Source: Flavobacteriaceae bacterium
GTDB lineage: Bacteria; Bacteroidota; Bacteroidia; Flavobacteriales; Flavobacteriaceae
Reading direction: 5' to 3'
DNA: 64,000 nt
NCBI GenBank assembly: GCA_027081505.1
Contig: JALWKK010000102.1
Location: forward strand, 17,342-81,341
The notes under the pieces were generated by a model. The model was not told where the DNA came from. It saw only the letters and a program-made list of their open reading frames with translations, and made no database searches. Below, piece after piece: positions 29,581 through 38,972 of this stretch; position 1 is the stretch's first letter, and each line of letters begins with the position of its first letter. The position numbers and the translations under genes are program-made.

Positions 29581-30909
29581 ATGTTCGATAATTTAAGTGA
29601 TAAATTAGACAAAGCACTTCATGTACTAAAAGGACACGGAAGCATTACCGAAGTAAATGTAGCCGAAACACTAAAAGAAGTGAGAAGAGCGCTATTAGAC
29701 GCCGATGTTAACTTCAAAATTGCAAAAGATTTTACCAACAAAGTAAAAGAAAAAGCGCTGGGACAAAACGTACTTACTACACTACATCCCGGGCAGTTAA
29801 TGGTAAAATTGGTAAAAGACGAGCTAACCCAATTAATGGGTGGAGAGACGGCTGGAATTAACCTTAGCGGAAATCCAACGGTTATTCTTATGGCAGGTTT
29901 GCAAGGAAGTGGTAAAACTACTTTTTCAGGAAAATTGGCTAACTTTCTAAAAACCAAAAAATCTAAAAAACCATTACTGGTAGCTTGTGATGTGTACAGA
30001 CCCGCAGCGATAAATCAATTGCACGTAGTTGGCGACCAAATTGGTGTAACGGTTTTTAGTGAAGAAGGTAATAAAAATCCGGTTGAGATTGCAACAAAAG
30101 CCATAGAATATGCAAAGCAAAACGGTTTTAACGCTGTCATTATAGATACCGCCGGACGATTGGCTGTAGATGAAGAAATGATGACCGAAATTGCCAACAT
30201 TCACCAAGCTGTAAAACCGCACGAAACCTTATTTGTAGTAGATGCAATGACGGGTCAAGATGCTGTAAATACGGCAAAAGCATTTAACGATAAACTTAAC
30301 TTTGAAGGAGTTGTTCTTACAAAATTAGATGGAGATACGCGAGGAGGAGCTGCCTTATCTATAAGAACGGTTGTAAGTAAACCCATTAAGTTTGTTGGTA
30401 CTGGCGAAAAAATGGACGCAATAGATGTATTTCATCCTTCCCGTATGGCAGAACGAATTTTGGGTATGGGCGATGTGGTTTCATTAGTAGAAAGAGCGCA
30501 AGAACAATTTGATGAAGAAGAAGCACGAAAACTTCAAAAGAAAATAGCCAAAAATCAATTCGGGTTTGATGATTTCTTAAAACAAATCCAACAAGTTAAA
30601 AAAATGGGAAACATGAAAGACCTTATTGGTATGATTCCCGGTGCAGGAAAAGCACTAAAAGGTGTAGATATAGATGACGATGCTTTTAAAGGAATAGAAG
30701 CAATTATTCATTCTATGACTCCCGAAGAGCGCACAAAACCCGCCATTATTAATGCCAGCCGAAAAAAACGAATTAGTAAGGGAAGCGGAACTTCCGTGCA
30801 AGAAGTAAACCAACTGCTAAAACAGTTTAACCAAATGAGTAAAATGATGAAAATGATGCAAGGAGGTGGCGGAAAAAAAATGATGCAGATGTTGGGAAAA
30901 ATGAGATAG
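29581..30909 (+). CDS. ffh: signal recognition particle protein
   Basis: GLQGSGKTTFSGKLA, DTAGRLAVDEEMM, TKLDGDTRGGAALS, Met-rich C-terminal M-domain. Confidence 0.97.
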   Translation: MFDNLSDKLDKALHVLKGHGSITEVNVAETLKEVRRALLDADVNFKIAKDFTNKVKEKALGQNVLTTLHPGQLMVKLVKDELTQLMGGETAGINLSGNPTVILMAGLQGSGKTTFSGKLANFLKTKKSKKPLLVACDVYRPAAINQLHVVGDQIGVTVFSEEGNKNPVEIATKAIEYAKQNGFNAVIIDTAGRLAVDEEMMTEIANIHQAVKPHETLFVVDAMTGQDAVNTAKAFNDKLNFEGVVLTKLDGDTRGGAALSIRTVVSKPIKFVGTGEKMDAIDVFHPSRMAERILGMGDVVSLVERAQEQFDEEEARKLQKKIAKNQFGFDDFLKQIQQVKKMGNMKDLIGMIPGAGKALKGVDIDDDAFKGIEAIIHSMTPEERTKPAIINASRKKRISKGSGTSVQEVNQLLKQFNQMSKMMKMMQGGGGKKMMQMLGKMR

Positions 30910-30968
30910 TTTTATATTGAATTTTTTTACCAAAATTAAAACAAACCCACCAACTAAGACCAAAATAA

Positions 30969-31853
30969 ATGATACTACTCGACGGAAAAAAAATAAGCAA
31001 CCAGATAAAAGACGAAATAAGCCAAGAAGTTACTGTTTTAAAACAACAAGGCAAGCGTACACCGCATTTGGCTGCTGTTTTAGTGGGAAATGACGGCGCC
31101 AGTCTTACCTATGTAGGCAGCAAAGTAAAAGCTTGCGAAAGAGTAGGATTTACATCTTCATTAATACATCTTCCGAAAAACACAACCGAAGAAAATTTGC
31201 TTTTAAAAATAGACGAATTAAATAACGATGACACGCTTGATGGCTTTATAGTACAACTACCTTTGCCCAAACATATTGACGAGCAAAAAGTATTGCTAGC
31301 CGTAAACCCCAAAAAAGATGTAGATGGTTTTCATCCCGAAAATTTTGGACGAATGGCTCTCGATATGGAAAGCTACATTCCCGCAACTCCTTTTGGAATT
31401 ATGGAAATGTTAAAACGCTATAAGGTAGAAACCTCCGGAAAACACACCGTAGTAATTGGACGTAGCCATATAGTAGGAAGACCAATGAGCATCTTGATGA
31501 GCCAAAAAGGAATAGACAGTACCGTAACGCTTACCCACAGCCGAACTAAAAATTTAGCAGACATTACCAGACAAGCCGATATTATTATTATTGCGCTGGG
31601 TAAACCCGAATTTTTAACCGGTGATATGGTAAAAAAAGGAGTAACTGTGATAGATGTAGGAATTACAAGAGTACCGGATGACACTAAAGCAAAAGGATAC
31701 ACCATAAAAGGAGATGTAGATTTTGACAGCGTAAGCAGAAAAGCAGATTTTCTTACACCGGTTCCCGGTGGAGTAGGACCTATGACAATTGCGATGTTAT
31801 TAAAAAACACACTTATAGCCAGACAACGACAACTAAAAGAAAATAGAGAATAA
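30969..31853 (+). CDS. folD: bifunctional methylenetetrahydrofolate dehydrogenase/cyclohydrolase
   Basis: VGNDGASLTYVGSKVKACERVGF, VQLPLPKHIDEQKVL, KDVDGFHPENFGRM, VVIGRSHIVGRPM, PVPGGVGPMT. Confidence 0.97.
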   Translation: MILLDGKKISNQIKDEISQEVTVLKQQGKRTPHLAAVLVGNDGASLTYVGSKVKACERVGFTSSLIHLPKNTTEENLLLKIDELNNDDTLDGFIVQLPLPKHIDEQKVLLAVNPKKDVDGFHPENFGRMALDMESYIPATPFGIMEMLKRYKVETSGKHTVVIGRSHIVGRPMSILMSQKGIDSTVTLTHSRTKNLADITRQADIIIIALGKPEFLTGDMVKKGVTVIDVGITRVPDDTKAKGYTIKGDVDFDSVSRKADFLTPVPGGVGPMTIAMLLKNTLIARQRQLKENRE

Positions 31854-31876
31854 ATTCACAAACCACTAACAATTTA

Positions 31877-32899
31877 ATGACCACACAACAAATAAAGCAA
31901 ATAAAAACCCTTCTTTCTCAACCCAAAAATATTGTTGTTGTCGGACATAAAAATCCGGATGGTGATGCCGTAGGTTCTTGTTTGGGATTGTGTAATTTTC
32001 TCAATCAAATAGGGCATCATGCAACAGTAGTTATGCCTAACGATTTCCCCGAATTTTTAAAATGGATACCCGAAGCAGATACCATTGTAAACTTTGAAAA
32101 AAAAACTTCAAAGGTCAGACAATTAATCAACCATGCCGATATTATTTTCACCCTCGATTTTAATGCGCTCAGTCGTACGGGAGATTTAGAACCTTTATTA
32201 GAAAAATCGGAAGCAGATTTTATAATGATAGATCACCACCAAAAACCCGATAATTATGCCATTATTACGTACAGCGATATAACAATGTGTTCTACTTCAC
32301 AAATGGTATTTCAAACCATTGAAGCATTAGACGGAACCAAAAAGATAAATAAAAATATAGCTACGCAATTATACACCGGAATTATGACCGACACCGGCTC
32401 ATTTCGGTATGCTTCAACTACGGCAAAAACACATCAAATTATTGCCAAATTAATTGAAGCGGGAGCTAATAACGCAGAAATACATCAAAATGTCTATGAC
32501 ACAAATACACCGGATAGAATTAAACTGTTGGGAACGGCTTTAAATAATTTGGTGATTCTGTCCGATTATAAAACAGCTTATATTACGCTAACTCAAAAAG
32601 AATTGGATGAGCATAATTTTAAAAAAGGAGATACAGAGGGATTTGTAAATTTTGCGCTTTCAATAAAAGGAATAATTTTTGCCGCAATTTTTATTGAAAA
32701 TAAACAAGAAGGAATTGTTAAAATTTCATTTAGAAGTAAAGGAGATTTTTCGGTTAATGAATTTGCCCGAAACCATTTTAACGGAGGCGGTCATACCAAC
32801 GCAGCCGGAGGAAGAAGTGATACAACCTTACAAAAAACCATCTCAAATTTTATTGCTATCTTGCCGAACTATAAAGATGACCTGCTTAAAAATGTTTAA
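31877..32899 (+). CDS. DHH/DHHA1 phosphoesterase (NrnA-like oligoribonuclease/PAP phosphatase)
   Basis: VVGHKNPDGDAVGSCLGL, FIMIDHHQKPDNYA, GIMTDTGSFRYA, GGGHTNAAGGRS. Confidence 0.93.
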   Translation: MTTQQIKQIKTLLSQPKNIVVVGHKNPDGDAVGSCLGLCNFLNQIGHHATVVMPNDFPEFLKWIPEADTIVNFEKKTSKVRQLINHADIIFTLDFNALSRTGDLEPLLEKSEADFIMIDHHQKPDNYAIITYSDITMCSTSQMVFQTIEALDGTKKINKNIATQLYTGIMTDTGSFRYASTTAKTHQIIAKLIEAGANNAEIHQNVYDTNTPDRIKLLGTALNNLVILSDYKTAYITLTQKELDEHNFKKGDTEGFVNFALSIKGIIFAAIFIENKQEGIVKISFRSKGDFSVNEFARNHFNGGGHTNAAGGRSDTTLQKTISNFIAILPNYKDDLLKNV

Positions 32900-33452
32900 A
32901 TTAATTGTATTTAGTATCGGTATTTTATCTTTGGTTTCCTGCAAAACACCGGAGCCCAGACGACCGGTAACCCATTCGTCCGGTTCCTTTATTAACAAAA
33001 GTGCCGAACGCAACAAAGAAATATACAACCAAGAAGAAATGTTGTTTAAGCAACTAATGAAAAACGATTCGTTACAAACATATTTTGCTTCTCAAAATGG
33101 ATTTTGGTATTATTACAACAAAAAAGATTCTTTAAACAACAAAAAACCTAAAGTAGGAGACACCATAGTTTTTACTTATGATGTTAAACACCTTAACGGA
33201 AAAGTTATACTTTCTGAAGAAGAAGTAGGAGAACAACATTATATTGTAGACAAAACAAACCAAGAATTAATTTCGGGTATTAGAGATGGTATCAAACTAA
33301 TGAAAGAGGGAGAGGTTGTTACCTTTTTATTTCCATCCTATAAAGCATACGGATATTACGGAATAGAAAATAAATTAGGAACAAATATACCCGTACAAAG
33401 CACGGTAACTTTAAAATCAATATCTAAAACTCAAGAAAACAAACAATTATGA
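32892..33452 (+). CDS. gldI: gliding motility-associated FKBP-type PPIase lipoprotein GldI
   Basis: MFKLIVFSIGILSLVSCKTPEPRRPVTHSSGSFINKSAERNKEIYNQEE...; FKBP C-terminal domain. Start overlaps the DHH stop (ATGTTTAA), not the track start at 32679. Confidence 0.85.
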   Translation: MFKLIVFSIGILSLVSCKTPEPRRPVTHSSGSFINKSAERNKEIYNQEEMLFKQLMKNDSLQTYFASQNGFWYYYNKKDSLNNKKPKVGDTIVFTYDVKHLNGKVILSEEEVGEQHYIVDKTNQELISGIRDGIKLMKEGEVVTFLFPSYKAYGYYGIENKLGTNIPVQSTVTLKSISKTQENKQL

Positions 33453-34555
33453 AAAAAATAGCATTTTTTGCACTTACACTACTTTTATTTATCGGATGTA
33501 AAAGTCGGCAGTATCCGGATTTAAAAGATGGCATTTATGCCGAAGTAAAAACAAACAAAGGAACCTTTGTTTTAAAACTTTATGAGAAAGCTACACCATT
33601 AACAGTAGCCAATTTTGTAGAGCTTGCCGAAGGAACAAATCCAATGATAGACTCTACCTATAAAGGAAAAAAGTTTTACAACGGACTTACTTTTCACAGA
33701 GTAATTAAAGATTTTATGATTCAGGGAGGCGACCCCAAAGGAGATGGAAGCGGAAATCCGGGATATAAATTTCCCGACGAAATTGTAGATTCGTTAAAAT
33801 TTGACAGAAAAGGTCTTCTTGCGATGGCAAATGCGGGTCCTGCAACAAACGGAAGCCAGTTTTTTGTAACATTAAAAGAAACGCCCTGGTTAAACGGTAA
33901 GCATACTATTTTCGGAGAAGTTGTTAAAGGTCAAGAAATAGTTGATTCTATAGGAAGTGTAAAAACGGCAAATCCCGGAAATAAACCTGTTTCTCCAATA
34001 GTAATGGATGAAGTGAACATAATAAATGTTGGTAAAGTAACCGTGCCTTCCTTTAAAGATGAATTGGCGAAAGCCGAAGAAATTCAAAAACAAAAAGAAG
34101 CTAAAAAATTAAAAATGCTTGAAGATGTTGCACAATCTTTTGAAGCCATCAAAGGAGATGCTGAAGAATTAGCATCCGGATTAAAAATGAAATTTATTAA
34201 AACCGGAACCGGTAATAAACCTACAATGGGTTCAAAAGTATTGGTTAATTATGCAGGTTACCTTACTAATGGTAAGTTGTTTGATTCTAATATTCCGGAA
34301 GTAGCCAAAAAATATGATGTTTTTGACCAGCGTAGGCAATCTGCCGGTGGATATGCTCCGGTTCCAATGGATTATAGCAAGGACGCACAATTAATTCCCG
34401 GATTTAAAGAAGCTCTTTTACGTATGAAAATCGGCGATAAAGCCGTGGTATTTATGCCTTCACATCTTGCATATGGCGAAAGAGGAGCCGGAGGTGTAAT
34501 ACCTCCCAATGCCGATTTAATTTTTGAACTTGAGATTGTAGGAGAACAAAAATAA
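33449..34555 (+). CDS. dual-domain lipoprotein peptidylprolyl isomerase (cyclophilin + FKBP)
   Basis: Lipobox; cyclophilin FHRVIKDFMIQGGDPKGDGSGNPGYKF...NGSQFFVTL; C-terminal FKBP VLVNYAGYLTNGKLFDSN...LIPGFKEALLRMKIGDKAVVFMPSHLAYGERGAGGVIPPNADLIFELEI. Confidence 0.93.
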   Translation: MKKIAFFALTLLLFIGCKSRQYPDLKDGIYAEVKTNKGTFVLKLYEKATPLTVANFVELAEGTNPMIDSTYKGKKFYNGLTFHRVIKDFMIQGGDPKGDGSGNPGYKFPDEIVDSLKFDRKGLLAMANAGPATNGSQFFVTLKETPWLNGKHTIFGEVVKGQEIVDSIGSVKTANPGNKPVSPIVMDEVNIINVGKVTVPSFKDELAKAEEIQKQKEAKKLKMLEDVAQSFEAIKGDAEELASGLKMKFIKTGTGNKPTMGSKVLVNYAGYLTNGKLFDSNIPEVAKKYDVFDQRRQSAGGYAPVPMDYSKDAQLIPGFKEALLRMKIGDKAVVFMPSHLAYGERGAGGVIPPNADLIFELEIVGEQK

Positions 34556-34596
34556 ATCCGTCGATAATACATTTCAAATTATTATTTCAAAATAAC

Positions 34597-34645
34597 AGAC
34601 CTATTAGGTTTTCCGCCTTAGACGGAAAACCTAATAGGTCTTTTT
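34597..34645. terminator. long perfect hairpin, 19-bp stem with T run
   Basis: AGACCTATTAGGTTTTCCG (34597-34615) / CGGAAAACCTAATAGGTCT (34623-34641) followed by TTTT. Confidence 0.85.
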
Positions 34646-34760
34646 GATTATTTGAGTTTCACAGAAACAAAAACATTTTAATTTTTGTGTAAGATACTAG
34701 CTACGTTCTATAAAAAAAAAATCTTGGTACGCTTTATAATATTGATTTTTGATTTTAGTG

Positions 34761-37244
34761 TTATAAATTAAGCATTCTTAAAAATTTTAATCCAAAAACA
34801 AAATGCCCTTGAGTTTTGCCGTTAAAATTAGAAATTACATAATCCAAGCGTAAGAATCTAAATTTTCCAAAACCAAGATTATCAAGTCCTATAGAAAACT
34901 CGGAGTAGGGTTTGTTATTTTTTGTGCTTAATAAGTGAGCTCCTATAACCAAATTATAGTTTAATTGATTAATACCAGGTATTTTTCCTAAAACCCAGCC
35001 CTTAAAATTATGTTCGAGATGTGCTTCAAAATAAGATTTATTAGTGCTAAACAAATAATAGGGCATTAAATTAAATACATTACTGTAATTTGAAGATGTT
35101 CCAACGCGGGTTTGATTTCCGTTAAAGTGTTGGTAATCGATAAACGAAATATCTTTGCCATTTATAAAAGTTCCGGCATGCAAGTTGTACCGAAGCCTTC
35201 CTTTGTTACCTAATGCTATGCTTTGAGAAACTATTGAAGATACTTTGGTAAAATTGTATTTTGAATTTGATGCACCAAAACCGTTTTCAACAGAAAAAGA
35301 AAGGTTTGGATAGTCGGAATTTCCAGTATAATATTTTCCGTCCGGATAACTCATATACTTTTGCTTAAACCGAATAAAAACAGAACTATTTGATTTGTAG
35401 ATTGAATGTTTTTCAAAAACGGCTGTAGTAAAATCGGTAGGAGCAAGAGGATTGTTGGACGTGTATGATACATCTTCTTGTGGTAATGTAACATAGTTTG
35501 TTGTGTTAAAAAGCGGTCTTCGGTCTTGGTAACTTAGCTTTGTAGCAAACGTAATACCATTGCTAATTTCTTGGCTGTATGAAGCCTGTAGGTAATTTAA
35601 TTCGTATAGTTTTATATAATTTCTTTCAAAATACAAAGTAGCAATGCTATTAACTAATGGCGAAATAGGTTGCGAGGCGTTAAACTGCTGCACTTTACTT
35701 CCTCCCGATAGCGATAAGGTAAGTCTGTTAATGCTGTTAAACTTTTTGGCAATACTTCCGGTGGCACGTACCCTGTCGTCTGATAATCCATAAGTTATAT
35801 TTCCCGATATGCGCAACCATTTGTTATAATATTGGTCGTACCATTTAAAGTACGAAATCCCGGTTTTCGAGTTCCACCCTTGAACAGTGTTAAATTGTGT
35901 TTTTAATAAAGGCGCATCGTAGGAAATGTTCCATTTTTTGAAGGTGTTGGTGTAGGTGTAACCCATTAACGGATCTAACAAGCTAAACCTGTTTTTTTTT
36001 GCATCAACAGAATCTAAATATTTTTGAGATTTTCGAAGGGTTTGTATGCTATCTTTTTTTACGTAGTCTTTTTTCTCTTCCAAAGTTAACGGAATGGGTC
36101 TGTATTGTTTCCAATACAAGCTATCTTTTTTATTGGCTTCGGGTAAAAAAGAAAGTACTTCATTTGTAAATTCATTCTCTTTAAAGTTGGGATTAAAGTT
36201 GTAATTACTATATACAGCTACAAATCTACCTGCGCCTTTAAATCCAAAAAAATCAAATCCGAAATCAATGGTTTGTGAGATTTTTACCCACCGCTCAAGG
36301 ATTTTGTTATAGCTGAAATTTTGTTTAAAAACCAGTTGTGTAACCATAGGGACTTGTATAGCACTGCCGGTTGTGGTAAGCTCAACACCGTATAATTGCC
36401 ATAAATCTTCTACAATATAAATTATACCGCTCCAAGTTCTATCGTTAGGGCGTTTGGGTGTTACTTTTATTTTATTAATTAATTGGTTGTCTTCATAAAA
36501 AACACCTTCCAATTTGTAGTTATAATAGCTTAAAGCATTTGATGCAATGGGAGAGATTATTGATGCGTTAATATCTATGGTATTATTATAAAAAGTAAAG
36601 TCGGCATCTTGTGCGGTGTTAAAGCTAAATCCATTGTCATTTCCACTCACTTTACTTGCAATGATGGTTTCTTTTAGTTCATGAGGTCTTTTAAAGGCAA
36701 TTTTAGAAACGGTTTCGGATAAGTAAATAATGCCGGTTCGTGTAGAATCTAAAGCGCCATCAAAATCACCTACTTCTTGTCCCATTATTTTTTTTGGCAT
36801 ATCTTTCACTTTCCATAAACCTTTTGAGTAAAAATCGGAAGTAAAAGATTTAATTTTGTTTAAGTTTTCTTTTCTCTTTTCTATTGCGTTTCGTATAATC
36901 GGGTAGGCTGGGTCTTCAGATGTCTTGATAACAACTTCATCTAACTGTGTTGAAGTTTCATTTAACACAACATTTAACTCTAAAGGAAATTTGTCCGGGT
37001 TAATGGTGATTTTTTTTGTTTCGTAGCCAAGATACTGAAACACCAATTGGTAATCTTTTTTCTGATAGACATCCAATTTGTAAACCCCGTTTTCGTTGGA
37101 AGTAGTACCGGTATAAGTACCTTCTATATACACATTTACAAAAGGCAAAGATGCGCCTTCGGAGTCTGTTATTGTTCCTTGAATTTGTGCTACTGCTGAA
37201 ACTGATAAGGTGATAAACCCAATGAGAAATATTATTTTTTTCAT
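34761..37244 (-). CDS. DUF5686 / carboxypeptidase-like regulatory domain outer-membrane protein
   Basis: Signal peptide, IQGTITDSEGASLPFVNVYIEGTYTGTTSNENGVYKLDV (CarboxypepD_reg-like), C-terminal beta-barrel-like region. Confidence 0.85.
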   Translation of the reverse strand: MKKIIFLIGFITLSVSAVAQIQGTITDSEGASLPFVNVYIEGTYTGTTSNENGVYKLDVYQKKDYQLVFQYLGYETKKITINPDKFPLELNVVLNETSTQLDEVVIKTSEDPAYPIIRNAIEKRKENLNKIKSFTSDFYSKGLWKVKDMPKKIMGQEVGDFDGALDSTRTGIIYLSETVSKIAFKRPHELKETIIASKVSGNDNGFSFNTAQDADFTFYNNTIDINASIISPIASNALSYYNYKLEGVFYEDNQLINKIKVTPKRPNDRTWSGIIYIVEDLWQLYGVELTTTGSAIQVPMVTQLVFKQNFSYNKILERWVKISQTIDFGFDFFGFKGAGRFVAVYSNYNFNPNFKENEFTNEVLSFLPEANKKDSLYWKQYRPIPLTLEEKKDYVKKDSIQTLRKSQKYLDSVDAKKNRFSLLDPLMGYTYTNTFKKWNISYDAPLLKTQFNTVQGWNSKTGISYFKWYDQYYNKWLRISGNITYGLSDDRVRATGSIAKKFNSINRLTLSLSGGSKVQQFNASQPISPLVNSIATLYFERNYIKLYELNYLQASYSQEISNGITFATKLSYQDRRPLFNTTNYVTLPQEDVSYTSNNPLAPTDFTTAVFEKHSIYKSNSSVFIRFKQKYMSYPDGKYYTGNSDYPNLSFSVENGFGASNSKYNFTKVSSIVSQSIALGNKGRLRYNLHAGTFINGKDISFIDYQHFNGNQTRVGTSSNYSNVFNLMPYYLFSTNKSYFEAHLEHNFKGWVLGKIPGINQLNYNLVIGAHLLSTKNNKPYSEFSIGLDNLGFGKFRFLRLDYVISNFNGKTQGHFVFGLKFLRMLNL

Positions 37245-37494
37245 AAACACTTTTTAATAGAGAGACGATTATTTTAGTTAAAAGGTTGCCTGCCTTATCA
37301 AACGTTGTCGCAAGATATTTTTTTTAATTTAATAATAAAGTTAAAAAGATATTAATAAAAAGATAAATTTCGGTTATAAAGTAGCTTTTCTTTATTTGAA
37401 AAAGAAGCAATAGAATTACTACTTGGCTTTGCACTACAAAAGTTGCTTAGCTAATTTTTTGAAGGTTTAACCGTAAACAACAACACGATGTTAT

Positions 37495-37613
37495 AGCTAT
37501 TCTTAATATAAAATAGTCCAAACTATTTTATGTTAATGCCGTTACAGAATGAAAATAGTTCGATGAGAAAACTTGAAATTGAGCTATATTGAATTCCTAT
37601 TCGGTATTAGTTG
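37495..37613 (+). repeat. dispersed intergenic two-hairpin repeat, copy B
   Basis: ATAGCTATTCTTAATATAAAATAGTCCAAACTATTTTAT...GTTACAGAATGAAAATAGTTCGATGAGAAAACTTGAAATTGAGCTATATT...TTCGGTATTAGTTG; aligns to 1141-1264. Confidence 0.8.
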
Positions 37614-38824
37614 TAGATATAATCGGGTTGAGATGCAACCAGCGAATGATCTTCTTGTACTCTTTCGTTTATTTCTAACTTTTCGTAAAGCGTTTGGGTG
37701 TATTCTTTTACTTCTGTGTCTGACAGTTTTAATTTTCGGGATATTTTTTTGTTGGATTTCCCTTCCGAAATATACTGCAATAATTTTACTTCCAAACCGG
37801 TTAAATCATAATGCATAATAAGATTTTCCAAATAAACATCTTCTACTAATCTTTCTACATTGCTTCGCATAAGCGTGTCTTGTTGTTTTAAGAATATTTT
37901 CATTTCAGTTTTTTTAATTTCTATTTCTTCTGTTAGTGAGTTCATTCTAAATAGTATGGCATAAGTAAGTATAAGGATTTCAAAAACGGTTGCTACTTCG
38001 ATATGCAGCAGTGTTGTACCTAAAAAATTAATATTAAAAGGCTGCAATACAAAATAGTCTATCATAAACAGTAGGGGAATAGCGGTGGCAATTACATAAA
38101 ATTTGACGTAATTTTTTTTACTAAAAAGAGTAATACCGACAACAAAATAAAGCCCTATAGCAGAAATTGTAAGAGCATTTGCAATTTTAAAAAGAATAAC
38201 GTTTTTAGTTAAAATCCCACTTAAAATTAACAAAATAGAAATGCCAACTGCTATATAAGAAGGAGTTTTTATGGAAGGTGAAAATTTGTTTAGAGATAGG
38301 AAAAAATATGCAAACACGAGCCACAAGCACCCGAGAAACAATATCGATACAGTTTGAAAAAAAAGATTTCCTGAAGCTACACCGGAAGTAATATTAAATA
38401 GCCAAAATACACTCGCAGTTGAAGAAACCAAACCGGAAAAATATAAAAAAAGTTTTTCATTAAATAAAAAATAACCGGCTAAGTTTAACAAAATCATGGT
38501 TATTATAAATCCGAATAATATTCCTTTTCCAAAATTAAAATCTTCTACATATTTGTAAGAATTTTCTCTAACTAAAACAAGGTTTTCATTTTCGGTTGCT
38601 GTTGCATTATTAAGTGAATTTTCATTTCTATTGGTTACTATACTATTATAAGTTACAGTGTTTGTAAGACTGTTATTGTTGATTTTGTTTAATGCAAAAT
38701 TAGTATTAATTAGCTGGTATCCAATAGAATAATCTAATATTTTGGCGTGAATTGTTGTTGGGCTTACAATGTAAAAAAACAACAAACCAATGCAAATAAG
38801 CAGGTAGTTAGCTTGTATTTTCAT
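37607..38824 (-). CDS. 7TM membrane-anchored regulator with C-terminal LuxR-like HTH
   Basis: Multiple TM helices, then coiled coil and LTGLEVKLLQYISEGKSNKKISRKLKLSDTEVKEYTQTLYEKLEI. Confidence 0.8.
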   Translation of the reverse strand: MKIQANYLLICIGLLFFYIVSPTTIHAKILDYSIGYQLINTNFALNKINNNSLTNTVTYNSIVTNRNENSLNNATATENENLVLVRENSYKYVEDFNFGKGILFGFIITMILLNLAGYFLFNEKLFLYFSGLVSSTASVFWLFNITSGVASGNLFFQTVSILFLGCLWLVFAYFFLSLNKFSPSIKTPSYIAVGISILLILSGILTKNVILFKIANALTISAIGLYFVVGITLFSKKNYVKFYVIATAIPLLFMIDYFVLQPFNINFLGTTLLHIEVATVFEILILTYAILFRMNSLTEEIEIKKTEMKIFLKQQDTLMRSNVERLVEDVYLENLIMHYDLTGLEVKLLQYISEGKSNKKISRKLKLSDTEVKEYTQTLYEKLEINERVQEDHSLVASQPDYIYN

Positions 38825-38972
38825 AGTATAGGTTTTTCAAATTTGGGTATCACAATATACTAAAAAAATACATTTCACCTAATAAATATGCTTTTAATCG
38901 ATAAAATATTAATTTTTTACAAAATTTCTTTTTAGAAAATCGATTGAAAAAAATACTGTCACTAACGTTATT

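Noticed and set aside
29619-30222. Minus-strand ORFs of 61-112 aa
   Set aside because: Antisense to ffh; composition is that expected from the opposite strand.
31418-31810. 130-aa minus-strand ORF
   Set aside because: Lies entirely inside folD on the opposite strand with no recognisable domain.
32679-32891. Extended N-terminus of the 32679-33452 ORF
   Set aside because: Overlaps the DHH phosphoesterase domain out of frame; the GldI signal peptide and lipobox start at 32892.
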